A DNA stretch of 40,583 nucleotides from a virus, in the IMG/VR virus record IMGVR_UViG_3300045453_000096, positions 1 through 40,583 of that record. The stretch is one strand, 5' to 3'. A program made the position numbers and the translations under genes. The notes below the pieces were generated by a model that saw nothing but the letters and a program-made list of their open reading frames with translations, was not told where the DNA came from and did no database searches. Shown here piece after piece: positions 26,689 through 36,753 of the stretch (position 1 is its first letter; the number at the start of each line of letters is the position of its first letter).

Positions 26689-28964
26689 TGGCGACGCAGC
26701 CCCTTACCAAGTTCAATTCCGGCGAGCTGTCGCCGCTGCTGCTCGGCCAGACGGAGAACCCGGCCTATGCCTCGGGCCTGCGGCGCGGACGCAACGCCAT
26801 CGTGATCCCGCACGGGCCGGTCTATCGCCGCACCGGCACGCGCCGCGCCGGAGCCGCGCGCACGACGGCGAAGTTCACCGCATCGTTCGTGTTCGGGCCG
26901 GGCGATGCCTACACGCTCGAATTCTCGGACCTTAAGCTGCGCTTCTGGCGCACCAATCGCACTCAGGTGCTCGATGGGTTCGGTGCGATCACCGAACTGA
27001 CGACGCCATGGACGGCAGCCCAGGCGCGCGAGCTGCGCTGGCATCAGTCGGCCGACGTGATGTGGTTCACGCACCCCAGCGTGGCGATGCAGGAGTTGCG
27101 GCGCACCGTGCTGGGGCCGCCCGAAACCTTCACGCTGGCGGCGGCGGCCTTCGTCGACGGTCCCTACTACTCGGAGAACACGAGCGCGACCACGCTTGCG
27201 GCTGCGGCCGCCTCCACGGGGCCTGTGACGGTCAACGCCTCCGCCAACCTGTTCGCCTCGACCGATGTCGGCCGGCTGGTGCGGCTCAAGGCGAGTGCCG
27301 CATGGGCGTGGGGCAAGATCACCGCCTATGCCGGCCCGACGCAGGTCACTGTCAACTTCACGACCGCGCCCGACGGCACGGGCGCGACAGGCGCATGGCG
27401 CCTCGGCCTCTACAGCGACACGACCGGCCACCCCTCCTGCATCTGCATCCATCAGGAGCGCATGACGCTCGGCAGCAACGTGTCGAACTCGTTCCCGCGT
27501 GTCGATCTCTCGAAGTCGGGCGGCTTCCTCAACTTCACGCCGGGCACCGACGACGACAGTGCCATCCAGATCGTCGCGGCCGCCGACGCCGTGCCGGTGA
27601 TCCGCGACGTTCGCTCCGAGCGCGTGCTGATTGTCGTCACGGGCTCCGGCGTGCAGAAGGTCACCACGTCGACCACAAGCACGGCGCTCACGCCGCTCAA
27701 CGTCGACATCTCGAAGGTGCCGACGAGCACGGGCGGCGGCAACGTGCGGGCCATGGCAGCGCAGGGCAGTGTGCTCTATCTCGACCCGCAGCGCCGCACC
27801 CTGGGCGAAATCAGGTCGAGCAGCCAGGTCTATGCCGACGCGCTGACCTATCGCGAGATCAGTATCCGCAACGAGCACCTGCTGCGCGACAGCCCGGCTG
27901 TCTCGATGGCATGGGCCGACAAGCCGTGGGGGCAGGTCTGCATCGCGCGCGAGGACGGCGCCCTGATCATGGGGGCCTACGCGCCAGAGCAGGATGTGAT
28001 CGCCTTCATGCCGCAGCACCTCGCGGGCGGCGGCAAGGTGCTGTCGGTCAACACCGTGCCGACCAGCGAAGGCGACGAGGTCTGGATGCTGGTCGACCGC
28101 GCGGGGGTGCTCACGATGGAAGCGCTCAGCAACCAGCTGCGCAACACCGAGCACGATCGCGAGGCCGTCAATCTTGACCAGGCGGTGACCGTGCGCGATG
28201 CGCGCGTCGCGACGCTCACCAAGATCAGCGAGGACGCGGGCGCCGGCACTCAGCTGTGGCGGGCGTCCGCCAGCGTGTTCGTGGCGGGGGATGCCAGCAA
28301 GGCCATCCGTGTGCTGGAACGCGGCGACAACGACGCTCTCAACATGCCGACGTGGCACGCGCGCACCTTGCGCATCCAGTCGGTCGACAGCGGCACCGAC
28401 ATCACCGTCAAGGTCGAGGGCAACACCGCGCCCACGAGCCCCGTCGCATCGGGCGACTGGCTGGTGTCGCTCACGCAAGTCACGGGCCTGCTGCATCTCG
28501 ACGGACAGAGCGTGCGGGCGCTGCTCGACGGTGCGGACTGCGGTCCCTTCACTGTCTCGGGCGACACACACGCGATCTCTGCCATGGTTGCGGAGATCGA
28601 CGTGTGGGTCGCGACGGTGGGGCTCGCCTATCGTTCGGAAGTGCAGCCGATGCCGCCAAATCCGCCGACCAAAAAGGGCGGTGCGGTCGGCAGGCCGGTA
28701 CGCGACGTGCGCGACCGCATCCGCGTGGTGCGCTCGGGGGGCCTGCGCCAGCGCCGCTGGAACGGCCAGGACAGCGACGTGCGGCCCCTGCGCAAGGGCA
28801 TCCAGCCGATGGACGCCACGCCGCTGCTCTACACCGGCGACATGCACCTGGAGGGCGCCGCCAAGGGCGATACGCCCATAGGGCCCTTCATCGTGGCCGA
28901 CGGGGCGCAACCCTTCTGCATCGCCTTTCTGGGCCCGGAGTACGGCGTGGGGGAGACGGGCTGA
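26688..28964 (+). CDS. Tail tubular protein B (nozzle, T7 gp12-like)
   Basis: 758 residues (T7 gp12 is 794); Met at 26688 chosen for the TGATG overlap. Forms the tail nozzle. N-terminal hallmark KFNSGELSPLLLGQTENPAY, GLRRGRNAIVIPHGPVYRRT and GTRRAG (the F-x-x-GE-x-SP...N-x-x-x-x-P-x-G...R-x-GT pattern). Then a beta-rich body with repeated strand-turn sequences and a C-terminal domain with RDRIRVVRSGGLRQRRWNGQ. Confidence 0.85.
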   Translation: MATQPLTKFNSGELSPLLLGQTENPAYASGLRRGRNAIVIPHGPVYRRTGTRRAGAARTTAKFTASFVFGPGDAYTLEFSDLKLRFWRTNRTQVLDGFGAITELTTPWTAAQARELRWHQSADVMWFTHPSVAMQELRRTVLGPPETFTLAAAAFVDGPYYSENTSATTLAAAAASTGPVTVNASANLFASTDVGRLVRLKASAAWAWGKITAYAGPTQVTVNFTTAPDGTGATGAWRLGLYSDTTGHPSCICIHQERMTLGSNVSNSFPRVDLSKSGGFLNFTPGTDDDSAIQIVAAADAVPVIRDVRSERVLIVVTGSGVQKVTTSTTSTALTPLNVDISKVPTSTGGGNVRAMAAQGSVLYLDPQRRTLGEIRSSSQVYADALTYREISIRNEHLLRDSPAVSMAWADKPWGQVCIAREDGALIMGAYAPEQDVIAFMPQHLAGGGKVLSVNTVPTSEGDEVWMLVDRAGVLTMEALSNQLRNTEHDREAVNLDQAVTVRDARVATLTKISEDAGAGTQLWRASASVFVAGDASKAIRVLERGDNDALNMPTWHARTLRIQSVDSGTDITVKVEGNTAPTSPVASGDWLVSLTQVTGLLHLDGQSVRALLDGADCGPFTVSGDTHAISAMVAEIDVWVATVGLAYRSEVQPMPPNPPTKKGGAVGRPVRDVRDRIRVVRSGGLRQRRWNGQDSDVRPLRKGIQPMDATPLLYTGDMHLEGAAKGDTPIGPFIVADGAQPFCIAFLGPEYGVGETG

Positions 28965-29536
28965 TGGAAGCGACCTTCGTCCCCTTGAAACAGTTTCACG
29001 TGGAACGGCTGGAGCCCCGGGTGCAGGCCTCGCAGCGCCTGTTCAAGCTCTCCCTCACGCCCGAAGCCATCGCGGCCATGGTGGCGGGGCCGGCGCAGGC
29101 CCTGCTGGTCGACGGCGAGCCCGTCGCGGCGGCGGGCCTGATCGACGAAAAGGAGGGGAGGGCGCGTGCCTGGGCGCTGATCGGCGAGCGGGATCTGTCG
29201 CCTGCCTTGTGGGGGCAGATCGTCGCCGCCATGCGCGCAGGTATCGAGCAGGCGTTGCATCCGCAGACCGGCTGGGCCCAGCGCGTCTATGCCGAGACCG
29301 TCTACGACTGGCGCGAAGGTCACCGGCTGCTGCTGCACCTCGGCCTTTCGTTCGAGGGCATGAACCGGGGCGCGTTTCCGGGCGGGCGCCACGGCGTCAC
29401 CTATGCCCGGGTGCGCAGCGACGTGCCTCCGTTGCCGGTACGCTGCAGCGCCACCATGCGCATCGTCGAGAGGTGTCTGTGGGAAGACGCCATGAACGCG
29501 GACGTGCCCTATGCGGCGCGCAGGGAGGCGGCATGA
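28964..29536 (+). CDS. GNAT-fold protein, gp13-position
   Basis: 190 residues, coupled by TGATG. Contains an acetyltransferase-like core: ALLVDGEPVAAAGLIDEKEG, RAWALIGERDLSPALWGQIV and the late YDWREGHRLLLHLGLSFEG typical of GNAT C-terminal strands. It occupies the place of T7 gp13 (an internal virion protein), so it may be structural or an assembly factor that kept the GNAT fold. Catalytic activity is not established. Confidence 0.6.
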   Translation: MEATFVPLKQFHVERLEPRVQASQRLFKLSLTPEAIAAMVAGPAQALLVDGEPVAAAGLIDEKEGRARAWALIGERDLSPALWGQIVAAMRAGIEQALHPQTGWAQRVYAETVYDWREGHRLLLHLGLSFEGMNRGAFPGGRHGVTYARVRSDVPPLPVRCSATMRIVERCLWEDAMNADVPYAARREAA

Positions 29537-30456
29537 TCGTCCGCCCCAGCACCGTGGCCGAAATCGAGACGGCGTCGACCTTCTCCGATCTGATCGCGGA
29601 GTATGCCGCCGAATGCCACATCGCGGGCATGCCGCCGCCGCAGGCGCGCATGGAGCAGTATCGCGATCTCGAGGCCAAGGGCTTCTTGTCCGTCTTCGCC
29701 GCCGTCGTCGAGGGCGAGCTGGTCGGCTTCATCAGCGTGCTTTGTGCGCCGCTGCCGCACTACAGTTTGTCCGGCGCAGTCAGCGAAAGCTTCTTCGTCG
29801 CCAAGGCGCATCGCGGCACCCTGGCGGGGCTCAAGCTGCTGGCCGCCGCCGAGCAGAAGGCTGCCGAATTGGGCTCGCCGGGTCTGCTGGTCAGCGCGCC
29901 ATTCGAGGGCAAGCTGTTCGAGCTGCTGCCCAAGCTGGGCTACGCCGAGACGAACCGCGTGTTTTTCAAGCAGGTGGGGCCGATGATGCAGCGCGACATC
30001 GTCGTGCCGTCGATGACGCCGCGCATCCCGCGCATGAGCATCCCGGGCATCGACAAGGTGCGCCGTCTCGAAAGCGAGCGCGCGGCGCTGCCGCAGGTGC
30101 CGCTGCGCACCCAGCACCTGCTGCACGGCGGCATGTACGCGCGCACGGTCTATGTGCCGGCGGGCACCGTGATCACCGGCACGCTGATCAAGGTCGCCAC
30201 GGTGCTGATCGTCGATGGCGACGCCATGCTCTATGTCGACGCCGACGAGCCGCTCCACTGCACCGGCTACAACGTCATGCCCGCCAGCGCCGGCCGCAAG
30301 CAGGCCTTCTGGATGAAAGGCAACACCGCGCTGACGATGATCTTCCCGACCGCCGCCGCCACCGTCGAGCAGGCCGAGCGGGAGTTCACCGACGAATTCG
30401 ACCTGCTGGCATCGCGGCGCGACGGTCTTAACGAAATCCACGTGACGGGGGAATGA
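29533..30456 (+). CDS. GNAT-cupin fusion protein
   Basis: 307 residues, ATGA coupled. Residues 1-150 are a GNAT domain: strand pair FAAVVEGELVGFISVL, the acetyl-CoA loop region VAKAHRGTLAGLKLLA, and LLPKLGYAETNRVFFKQVG. Residues about 195-285 form a cupin-like barrel: HLLHGGMYARTVYVPAGTVI, KVATVLIVDGDAMLYVDADE and GRKQAFWMKGNTALTMIFP. The C-terminal 25 residues are acidic/helical. Lies in the internal-core-protein block; may modify or stabilise a virion component or act in the infected cell. Function of the pairing is unknown. Confidence 0.65.
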   Translation: MIVRPSTVAEIETASTFSDLIAEYAAECHIAGMPPPQARMEQYRDLEAKGFLSVFAAVVEGELVGFISVLCAPLPHYSLSGAVSESFFVAKAHRGTLAGLKLLAAAEQKAAELGSPGLLVSAPFEGKLFELLPKLGYAETNRVFFKQVGPMMQRDIVVPSMTPRIPRMSIPGIDKVRRLESERAALPQVPLRTQHLLHGGMYARTVYVPAGTVITGTLIKVATVLIVDGDAMLYVDADEPLHCTGYNVMPASAGRKQAFWMKGNTALTMIFPTAAATVEQAEREFTDEFDLLASRRDGLNEIHVTGE

Positions 30457-30457
30457 C

Positions 30458-31006
30458 GTGTCGGGTGTGACCACGGCCACGGTTCTCACGACGGGCGCTG
30501 CCATCGTCGGTGCGGGCGCGTCGATCTACGGCACCATGTCGGCCAACAGCCGCGGGCAGGCCTCGTACGACTACTCGAACCAGGCCAACATGGCGATCGG
30601 CCGCCGGCAGGCCGCCATCGCGCGCGACCGCGCCGTGACGGACGCCGAGGACATCGCCGCCAACACGCGGCGCACGCTGGGGACGGTGCGCGCCAATGCC
30701 GGGGCGAGCGGCCTGTTGGTCGAGGAAGGATCGCCGCTCGAAGTGCTGGTCGCTGGCGCCGGGGCGGGCGAGCTCTCCCGGCAGCGGCGGCTGTGGGAAG
30801 GCGAGATGGAAGCGCAGGACGCGATGGTTGCCGCCGAGGCCTCGCAGCGCAGCTTCTCTCCCAACTATACCGCCTACGGCGCGGCGGGGGCGCAGCTGCT
30901 GACCGGCGTGAGCCGCGTTCGCGACCTGCTGAACAGCGGTGGCGGTAGCAAGCCTAAGTACAACAGCATCGACGAACTGATCGCGACCGAAGGGCTGGGG
31001 GGCTGA
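30458..31006 (+). CDS. Internal virion protein (T7 gp14-like by position)
   Basis: 182 residues (T7 gp14 is 196); GTG start with GGGGGAA upstream. N-terminal hydrophobic, membrane-active-looking segment (TATVLTTGAAIVGAGASIYG) followed by an alpha-helical, Ala-rich body. In T7 the equivalent is ejected and forms the outer-membrane part of the DNA channel. Assignment by size, order and this hydrophobic start. Confidence 0.65.
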   Translation: MSGVTTATVLTTGAAIVGAGASIYGTMSANSRGQASYDYSNQANMAIGRRQAAIARDRAVTDAEDIAANTRRTLGTVRANAGASGLLVEEGSPLEVLVAGAGAGELSRQRRLWEGEMEAQDAMVAAEASQRSFSPNYTAYGAAGAQLLTGVSRVRDLLNSGGGSKPKYNSIDELIATEGLGG

Positions 31007-31007
31007 C

Positions 31008-32591
31008 ATGGCGCTTCCTCTGGTAGTTCCCGGTTCGGTCGGCGGCTCGCGCGGTGCCCCGGCGCGCTTCACGCCGCAAGTCGAGGCCACGACCGATCAA
31101 TCGCGGTCGATGCTGGTTTTCACCGAGAAGCTGGGCGACGTGGCGGATACCGAGCAGCAGCTCAGCCGCATGGCCCGCATCACCGAAAGCCAGTCGGTGT
31201 TCCAGAACGATCTGGATCGAAAGCGTATCGAGCTGCAGAGCGATCCCGACATCGAAGGCCGCGAGAAGAAGTTCCAGACCTATTCGCAGGAGCGTTACGC
31301 GCAGCTCAGCGACGGCATGGACGGCAAGACGCGCGAGTTCTTCAAGCGCACCGTCAACCCGATGGCGGACAGCATGTCGACGACAGTGCGCCATCAGGCG
31401 CGCACCGATCTGGTCGAGAAGCATGTCGTGGGGCTGCGCACCACCAACGATGCGCTTGCCACCAAGGCGGTCGACGCCAAGAGCCCGAACGAGCGGCAGG
31501 CCTACATCGACACGATCAACGCCAACATACAGGAGGCGTTCGACAAGGGGTGGTTGAGCGACGCCGGTTTCGAGAAGGAGCGCAAGGACACCTTGGTCAA
31601 GGTCGATCAGGCGACCGCGCTCAAGGCGATCCGCGAGAACCCGGGGCAGGCGGCCGTGATGCTGGCGAGCGGCAAGCTCGCGAGCCTCGATCCGGTGCAG
31701 CGCGAGAAGCTGATCGACGCCGCCAACACGGAGAGCCGCCAGCGGCTCGCCCAGGCGCTGGCCATTGAGGCGCGCAATGAGCGGGCCGAGGCGAAAATCG
31801 CGGCGGGCGTCACCGATCGTGCCACCAAGGAGATGATGAGCAAGACCAGCGACAACACGCTGACGCGCGAGTGGCTGGAGATGGCGCGGCCGCACCTGAA
31901 ACCCGACGACTACAACGCGGGCCTCAAGGTGTTGAAGGGCGGCGCGGCCGTCGACAGCAAGGACGCCATGGCGGCGCTGCTGCCCAAGCTCGACCGCGAG
32001 GACATCAGCAAGTCGCTGCTCGACTACCTGCAGAAGAACGAGATCACCAAGGACACCTATGTCTCGCTGCTGGAGAAGAACCGGCAGGCCCTGAAGGACG
32101 ATGGCCCACCCAGCCCCTACAAGCAGGGCTATTCCTACGTGAACGACTTCCTCGCGCCAGCGCTCATGTTCGATGCAGCGAGCGCCAAGATCGCCAATGC
32201 CGGCCGCGCGGCGGCGCTGCTGGAATACAACGTCTTCGCGGACGCCAACCGCGACGCGATCAAGGCGAACCCGATCCTCGCCACCCAGCAGGCGCAGGAC
32301 ATCGTGCGCCGCTATCAGCTGATCAACTTCGACCAGATCGGACTGGCCGTCGGTCTGCCCGAAGGCTACGCGGGCACGCGCGACAACATCTCGGCCCAGG
32401 ACATCAAGGCGGCCGGGGTGAGGATCCTGCAGCTGTTCGACAAGGGTGCCGTGACGGAGGCGCAGAAGACCTTCGAGCTGCGCCGCCTCGACCAGTGGGA
32501 CGAGATCATCAAGCGCCGCGACGCGGCCAACGCCGAGAAGCCGGGGCCGCAGGGCAAGCCCTCCGTCGGTAGCGGCGACGGGAGGCGATGA
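31008..32591 (+). CDS. Internal virion protein (T7 gp15-like by position)
   Basis: 527 residues (T7 gp15 is 747). Almost entirely helical with many charged Lys/Glu/Ala stretches (FQTYSQERYAQLSDGMDGKT; LKAIRENPGQAAVMLASGKL). Sits between the gp14- and gp16-like genes, so is likely an ejected core protein. Starts MALPLVVPGSVGGSRGAPAR. Identity by position and composition, not by motif. Confidence 0.65.
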   Translation: MALPLVVPGSVGGSRGAPARFTPQVEATTDQSRSMLVFTEKLGDVADTEQQLSRMARITESQSVFQNDLDRKRIELQSDPDIEGREKKFQTYSQERYAQLSDGMDGKTREFFKRTVNPMADSMSTTVRHQARTDLVEKHVVGLRTTNDALATKAVDAKSPNERQAYIDTINANIQEAFDKGWLSDAGFEKERKDTLVKVDQATALKAIRENPGQAAVMLASGKLASLDPVQREKLIDAANTESRQRLAQALAIEARNERAEAKIAAGVTDRATKEMMSKTSDNTLTREWLEMARPHLKPDDYNAGLKVLKGGAAVDSKDAMAALLPKLDREDISKSLLDYLQKNEITKDTYVSLLEKNRQALKDDGPPSPYKQGYSYVNDFLAPALMFDAASAKIANAGRAAALLEYNVFADANRDAIKANPILATQQAQDIVRRYQLINFDQIGLAVGLPEGYAGTRDNISAQDIKAAGVRILQLFDKGAVTEAQKTFELRRLDQWDEIIKRRDAANAEKPGPQGKPSVGSGDGRR

Positions 32592-33022
32592 TGGCCGATC
32601 CGGTCAACGCCGTGCCCAACATGCGGTTCTGGACGCCGACGCACGAGAGCGAGTTCCAGAAGTTCATGGCGCTCGATCCGTCCGTGCTCGCGTGGCGTCG
32701 CGGCTTCGAGGCCAAGCACGGCGAGAAGCCCAACACCGAGGACGATGCGCAGTTCGACTATCGACGCGCGTTCCTGAACGGCGACCGGCCGTCGGTGGTC
32801 GAAGGCGACAGCGTCATGCACTGGCCGTCGACCGGGAAGGCCGCCGATCACCCGACCGCCTGGATGGAGGGCTTCATGCAGCAGTTCGGCGTCGATCCGG
32901 CCGTGCTGCCGGCCGGTGCCGTCACGCCTGCGATGCAGGAGTTCATGACGCAGGAACTGCTGCGCCAGTACGTCGAGGATCAGATCAAGCGGCCGGGCTT
33001 CACGCCGGCGGAGGGCATCTGA
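32588..33022 (+). CDS. Hypothetical virion-block protein (144 aa)
   Basis: ATGA overlap with the preceding gene; starts MMADPVNAVPNMRFWTPTHE. Contains DAQFDYRRAFLNGDRP and DSVMHWPSTGKAADHPTAWM, a recurring D-(Y/F)-R-x-A-F...HWPxTxKxxxHPT pattern of short phage proteins near tail and internal-core genes. Function not established. Confidence 0.6.
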   Translation: MMADPVNAVPNMRFWTPTHESEFQKFMALDPSVLAWRRGFEAKHGEKPNTEDDAQFDYRRAFLNGDRPSVVEGDSVMHWPSTGKAADHPTAWMEGFMQQFGVDPAVLPAGAVTPAMQEFMTQELLRQYVEDQIKRPGFTPAEGI

Positions 33023-36000
33023 TGGCTGATACGCCGGCCAATTCCGGGCTCGTCATCGACATCAGGAAGTCGAACCGCGACCAGCAGTTCGCGCCCGACA
33101 TCACGCGCGAAGGCCAACTGCCGGGCGGCCAGAAGCGCAGCGACGATGCGGGCGTCGACTACATGGTCGAGCGGCAACGCACCGAAGCGCGCGAGCTGGA
33201 GCAGCGTGCGCGCGAGCGCTACGGCGTCCCCCTTCCGGCCCAAGGCGACGCCCCGCCGGAAGCCACCCCCGCCAAGGCCGCTTCCCCGTCCCCTTCTCCG
33301 GGTGAAGCGCCGGGCGGGGGCGCGGCTCCTGCCGTCGATCCAGCGTCCGGCCTGCCCCTGCAGGGCGAGCTGGGCGCCGATCCCGAGGCGATGAAGCAGT
33401 CGCTGAGCGCGGTCGCGGGTAAGGTCGGCAACGAGATCGTGCGCGCGCCCGGCGCGGTCGGCGCAGGCGTCGGCGCGGCCGGCACCGAACTGTTCAAGGC
33501 CGCCAGCTCGCTCGGCACGTGGCTCAACGACAACGTCGTCGACCTGACGATCGCCATCCCGAAAACGGGCGTGAGCGCGCTCGACGCGCTGCTCGCCAAC
33601 CCGGCCGATGCGCTGGCCCGCACCATCGACGCGATCACGCCGAGCGCGGGCGACAGCAAGTCTGCGCCGATCATCAAGGAGGTCGCGCAGTTCCTGACCG
33701 GCATGGTGATCGGCGGCAAGCTGCTCAAGGGTGCGGGCGCTCTGCCGAAGGGCGCCGCGGGTAAGGGCCTCGCCTCGGGTGCGATGGCCGATGCGCTGAT
33801 GTTCGACCCCAACGAGGAGAACCTTGCCGCCTTCCTGAACAAGGTGCCGGCGCTCGAAAAGGTCGTGCCCGACTTCCTCGCAACCGACCCGAACGACAAC
33901 GAGGCCGTCAATCGGCTCCGGCGGGCCGTGGAAGGCCTCGGGTTGGGTGTGGCGACCGAAGGCCTGATGGCGGCGTTCCGCGCCTACAGGGCTGCGCGGG
34001 CCGCGCAGGCTGGGGAAAAGCCGGTCGACCCGGCCAAGGCGGCACTTGCCGAGGCCGAGGCGAAATACGGCAAGCTCACCGCCGAGGATCTGGCGAAGGT
34101 GCTGGGCGACGCCGGGCCTGACGCGCCGATGGTGGCGCGCGCCAAGGCCAAGGAAGCGGTCGACGAGGCGATCCCCAACCCGGGACTGCTGGCCGATCTC
34201 GCGGATGACGCCGGGCGCCAGGCCAAGGTCAAGGCCGAGCCCAAGCCCGCGCAGGGCGACCTGCCGGGCGGTGGCATTGCGATCAACTGGTCGCGTATCT
34301 CGACCGGCGACGACGTCAAGGTCGCCATGCGCGACCTTGCTGACCTGTTCAAGGACGGCATCACCAAGGCCCGTCGCGGCAAGATCGACCAGCAGGAAAC
34401 CGCCAAGCTGGCCGACGAGCTCGGCATGACGGTCGACGACCTGATGGCCCGCCGCGAGGGCCAGGCGCTCAACGCCGAGCAGACCCTTGCCGCCCGCCGC
34501 CTGCTGACGGCCGCGTCGGAGCGCACGCTGGAGACGGCGCGGCTCGCTGCCGGGCCCAGCGCCGGCCCGCTCGAGCTGTTCGCCTATCGCCGCGCGGTGG
34601 CGACGGAGGCGGCCGTGCTGCAGGAAGTGCTGGCCGCGCGCGCCGAGGCCGGTCGTGCGCTGGCGGCATGGAAAATCCCGGCCTCGGCGTCGGGCGATGT
34701 CGAGAGGAGCCGCGCCATCCTCGAAGCGCTGGAGGCGACCGGCGGCGATGCGTCGGCCCGTGAGATCGCGCGCCGCCACGCCATGCTGTTCGACAGCGGT
34801 GCGCCACCCGCCAAGCTGCACGAAATGGCGCTGGCGTCGGCGCGGGCGACCAAGTGGCAGATGGTCTCCGAAGTGTGGGTCAACGGCCTGCTGAGCTCGC
34901 CCAAGACGCATGTGGTCAACGCCGCGAGCAACACGCTGGTCATGGCGCAGCAGATCATCGAGCGAGGGGTTGCGGAAAAGCTGGCCGCCCTCGGCGGGCC
35001 GGGCGGTGTCGCGCCGGGCGAGGCCGCGGCCATGATGGCGGGCATCATCGCGGCGCAAAAGGATGCGTGGCGCATGATGTGGATCGCGCTGCGCACGGGC
35101 GAGACCGGCGCGAGCATCGGCAAGGTCGACCTGCGGCGCACGGCGGCGGTTTCGGCCGAGAGCTTCGGCCTGCAGGACAACGGCATGGCGCGGCTGGTCG
35201 ACTTCCTCGGCACGACGGAGCGCATGCCCTCGCGCCTGCTGGCCGCCTCGGACGAGTTCTTCAAGACCATCGGCTATCGCATGGAGCTGAACGCCCAGGC
35301 CGTGCGGCAGGCCGCGGCGGAAGGCCTCGAAGGCGTGGCGTTGCGTGAGCGCGTGGCCGATCTGGTCGCCAATCCGCCCGAGAGCATCCGCCTGCAGGCG
35401 GTCGACGCGGCGATGTACCAGACCTTTACGCAGCACGCGGGCGGTGCCGCCGAGGCGTTGGTGCGGCTGCGCGAAAAGTGGCCGGCGACCGTGTTCCTGA
35501 TGCCGTTCGTGCGCACGCCCATCAACATCGTGCGCTACGGCTTCGAGCGGACGCCGCTTGCACCGCTGATCTCGGGCGTGCGCGACGATCTCGCCGCCGG
35601 CGGCGCGCGCCAGCAGCTGGCGATCGCGCGGATGGCGACCGGCACGTCGATCATGCTGATGGCGGCCGACTATGCCGACCGGGGCCTGATCACGGGCAAA
35701 GGGCCCAAGGACCCGGCTCAGCGCGAGGCGCTGATCCGCCAGGGCTGGCAGCAGTACAGCATCCGCGTGGGCGACAAGTGGGTCGCCTACGAGCGCGCCG
35801 ATCCCTACGGCATGCTGATGGGCTTCGCGGCCGACATGGCGGAGATGAACCGCCGCATGGAGGTCGACGGCGACAAGCTCGACGAGTTCTCCGAGCTGTG
35901 GGCGGCGGGCATCGCGGCCGTGTCGTCGACGGTCGTCAACAAGACGTACCTCAAGGGCTTGGCCGACTTCATGTGGATGATGGAAGACCCGGAGCGCCGG

Positions 36001-36753
36001 GCCTTCGGCTATGTCGGTGGGCAGGTCGGCAGCATCGTGCCGTCGGGCGTCAACTTCGCCAAGAGCGTGGGTGACCCCGTGCTGCGCGAGCACATGAAGG
36101 TGTGGGATTTCATCGTGGGCCGCCTGCCCGGCTTCTCCGAGAGCCTGACGCCCGCGCGCGATCTCTGGGGCAAGCCTCGTCAGTTCGAGAGCGGCTACGG
36201 CCCGGAGGCCGACGCGATCAACCCGTGGCGCGTGCAGAAGGACACGCCGTCGCCCATCGACGCTGAAATGCAGCGCCTGCGCATGGGCGTCGAGCGCATC
36301 GACAAGAAGTCGATGGTGGAAGGCGTGCCGATGAACTTCCGCGATTGGCCCGAGGTCTACGACCGCTACGTCGTGCTGGCAGGCAATGCGCTCAAGCATC
36401 CGGCGTGGGGGCTGGGCGCGCGCGACTATCTCGACGCTGTGGTTGAAGGCCGGCACCCGATGTCGGCCATCTACTCCAAGATGAGCGACGGGCCGGATGG
36501 GCAGAAAGCCGATTTCATCACCGCGACCGTGCGCGACTATCGCAAGCTGGCGCAGGCCGCGATCCTCGCGGATCGCAACTTCACCGAGTTCAAGGTCGCG
36601 TGGCGCACTCAACAGGCGGCGCTCGACGACAAGCGCGGCACGTTCGGCGGCGTGCAGCGTCCGGCGCGGCCCGACGTGCCGCGTGTCGCGCCTGCGGGCT
36701 CGTCCCCGGTCACGCCGCCCGCCTCCCTGTCACCCATGAGGGCTCCGCAATGA
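33022..36753 (+). CDS. Large internal core / ejection protein (T7 gp16-like by position)
   Basis: 1243 residues (T7 gp16 is 1318); Met at 33022 chosen for TGATG overlap. Pro/Ala-rich low-complexity region at about 75-110, then a hydrophobic Gly/Ala segment (FLTGMVIGGKLLKGAGALPK), long helical stretches and a C-terminal region with QQYSIRVGDKWVAYERADPY, a motif seen in large phage proteins of this kind. I see no clear lytic transglycosylase motif at the N-terminus, which T7 gp16 has. Ends in a Pro-rich tail that overlaps the fibre gene. Confidence 0.7.
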   Translation: MADTPANSGLVIDIRKSNRDQQFAPDITREGQLPGGQKRSDDAGVDYMVERQRTEARELEQRARERYGVPLPAQGDAPPEATPAKAASPSPSPGEAPGGGAAPAVDPASGLPLQGELGADPEAMKQSLSAVAGKVGNEIVRAPGAVGAGVGAAGTELFKAASSLGTWLNDNVVDLTIAIPKTGVSALDALLANPADALARTIDAITPSAGDSKSAPIIKEVAQFLTGMVIGGKLLKGAGALPKGAAGKGLASGAMADALMFDPNEENLAAFLNKVPALEKVVPDFLATDPNDNEAVNRLRRAVEGLGLGVATEGLMAAFRAYRAARAAQAGEKPVDPAKAALAEAEAKYGKLTAEDLAKVLGDAGPDAPMVARAKAKEAVDEAIPNPGLLADLADDAGRQAKVKAEPKPAQGDLPGGGIAINWSRISTGDDVKVAMRDLADLFKDGITKARRGKIDQQETAKLADELGMTVDDLMARREGQALNAEQTLAARRLLTAASERTLETARLAAGPSAGPLELFAYRRAVATEAAVLQEVLAARAEAGRALAAWKIPASASGDVERSRAILEALEATGGDASAREIARRHAMLFDSGAPPAKLHEMALASARATKWQMVSEVWVNGLLSSPKTHVVNAASNTLVMAQQIIERGVAEKLAALGGPGGVAPGEAAAMMAGIIAAQKDAWRMMWIALRTGETGASIGKVDLRRTAAVSAESFGLQDNGMARLVDFLGTTERMPSRLLAASDEFFKTIGYRMELNAQAVRQAAAEGLEGVALRERVADLVANPPESIRLQAVDAAMYQTFTQHAGGAAEALVRLREKWPATVFLMPFVRTPINIVRYGFERTPLAPLISGVRDDLAAGGARQQLAIARMATGTSIMLMAADYADRGLITGKGPKDPAQREALIRQGWQQYSIRVGDKWVAYERADPYGMLMGFAADMAEMNRRMEVDGDKLDEFSELWAAGIAAVSSTVVNKTYLKGLADFMWMMEDPERRAFGYVGGQVGSIVPSGVNFAKSVGDPVLREHMKVWDFIVGRLPGFSESLTPARDLWGKPRQFESGYGPEADAINPWRVQKDTPSPIDAEMQRLRMGVERIDKKSMVEGVPMNFRDWPEVYDRYVVLAGNALKHPAWGLGARDYLDAVVEGRHPMSAIYSKMSDGPDGQKADFITATVRDYRKLAQAAILADRNFTEFKVAWRTQQAALDDKRGTFGGVQRPARPDVPRVAPAGSSPVTPPASLSPMRAPQ

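Noticed and set aside
32980-36612. 1210-codon leftward open frame
   Set aside because: Antisense to the large internal core protein; His/Arg/Asp-rich shadow sequence without domains.
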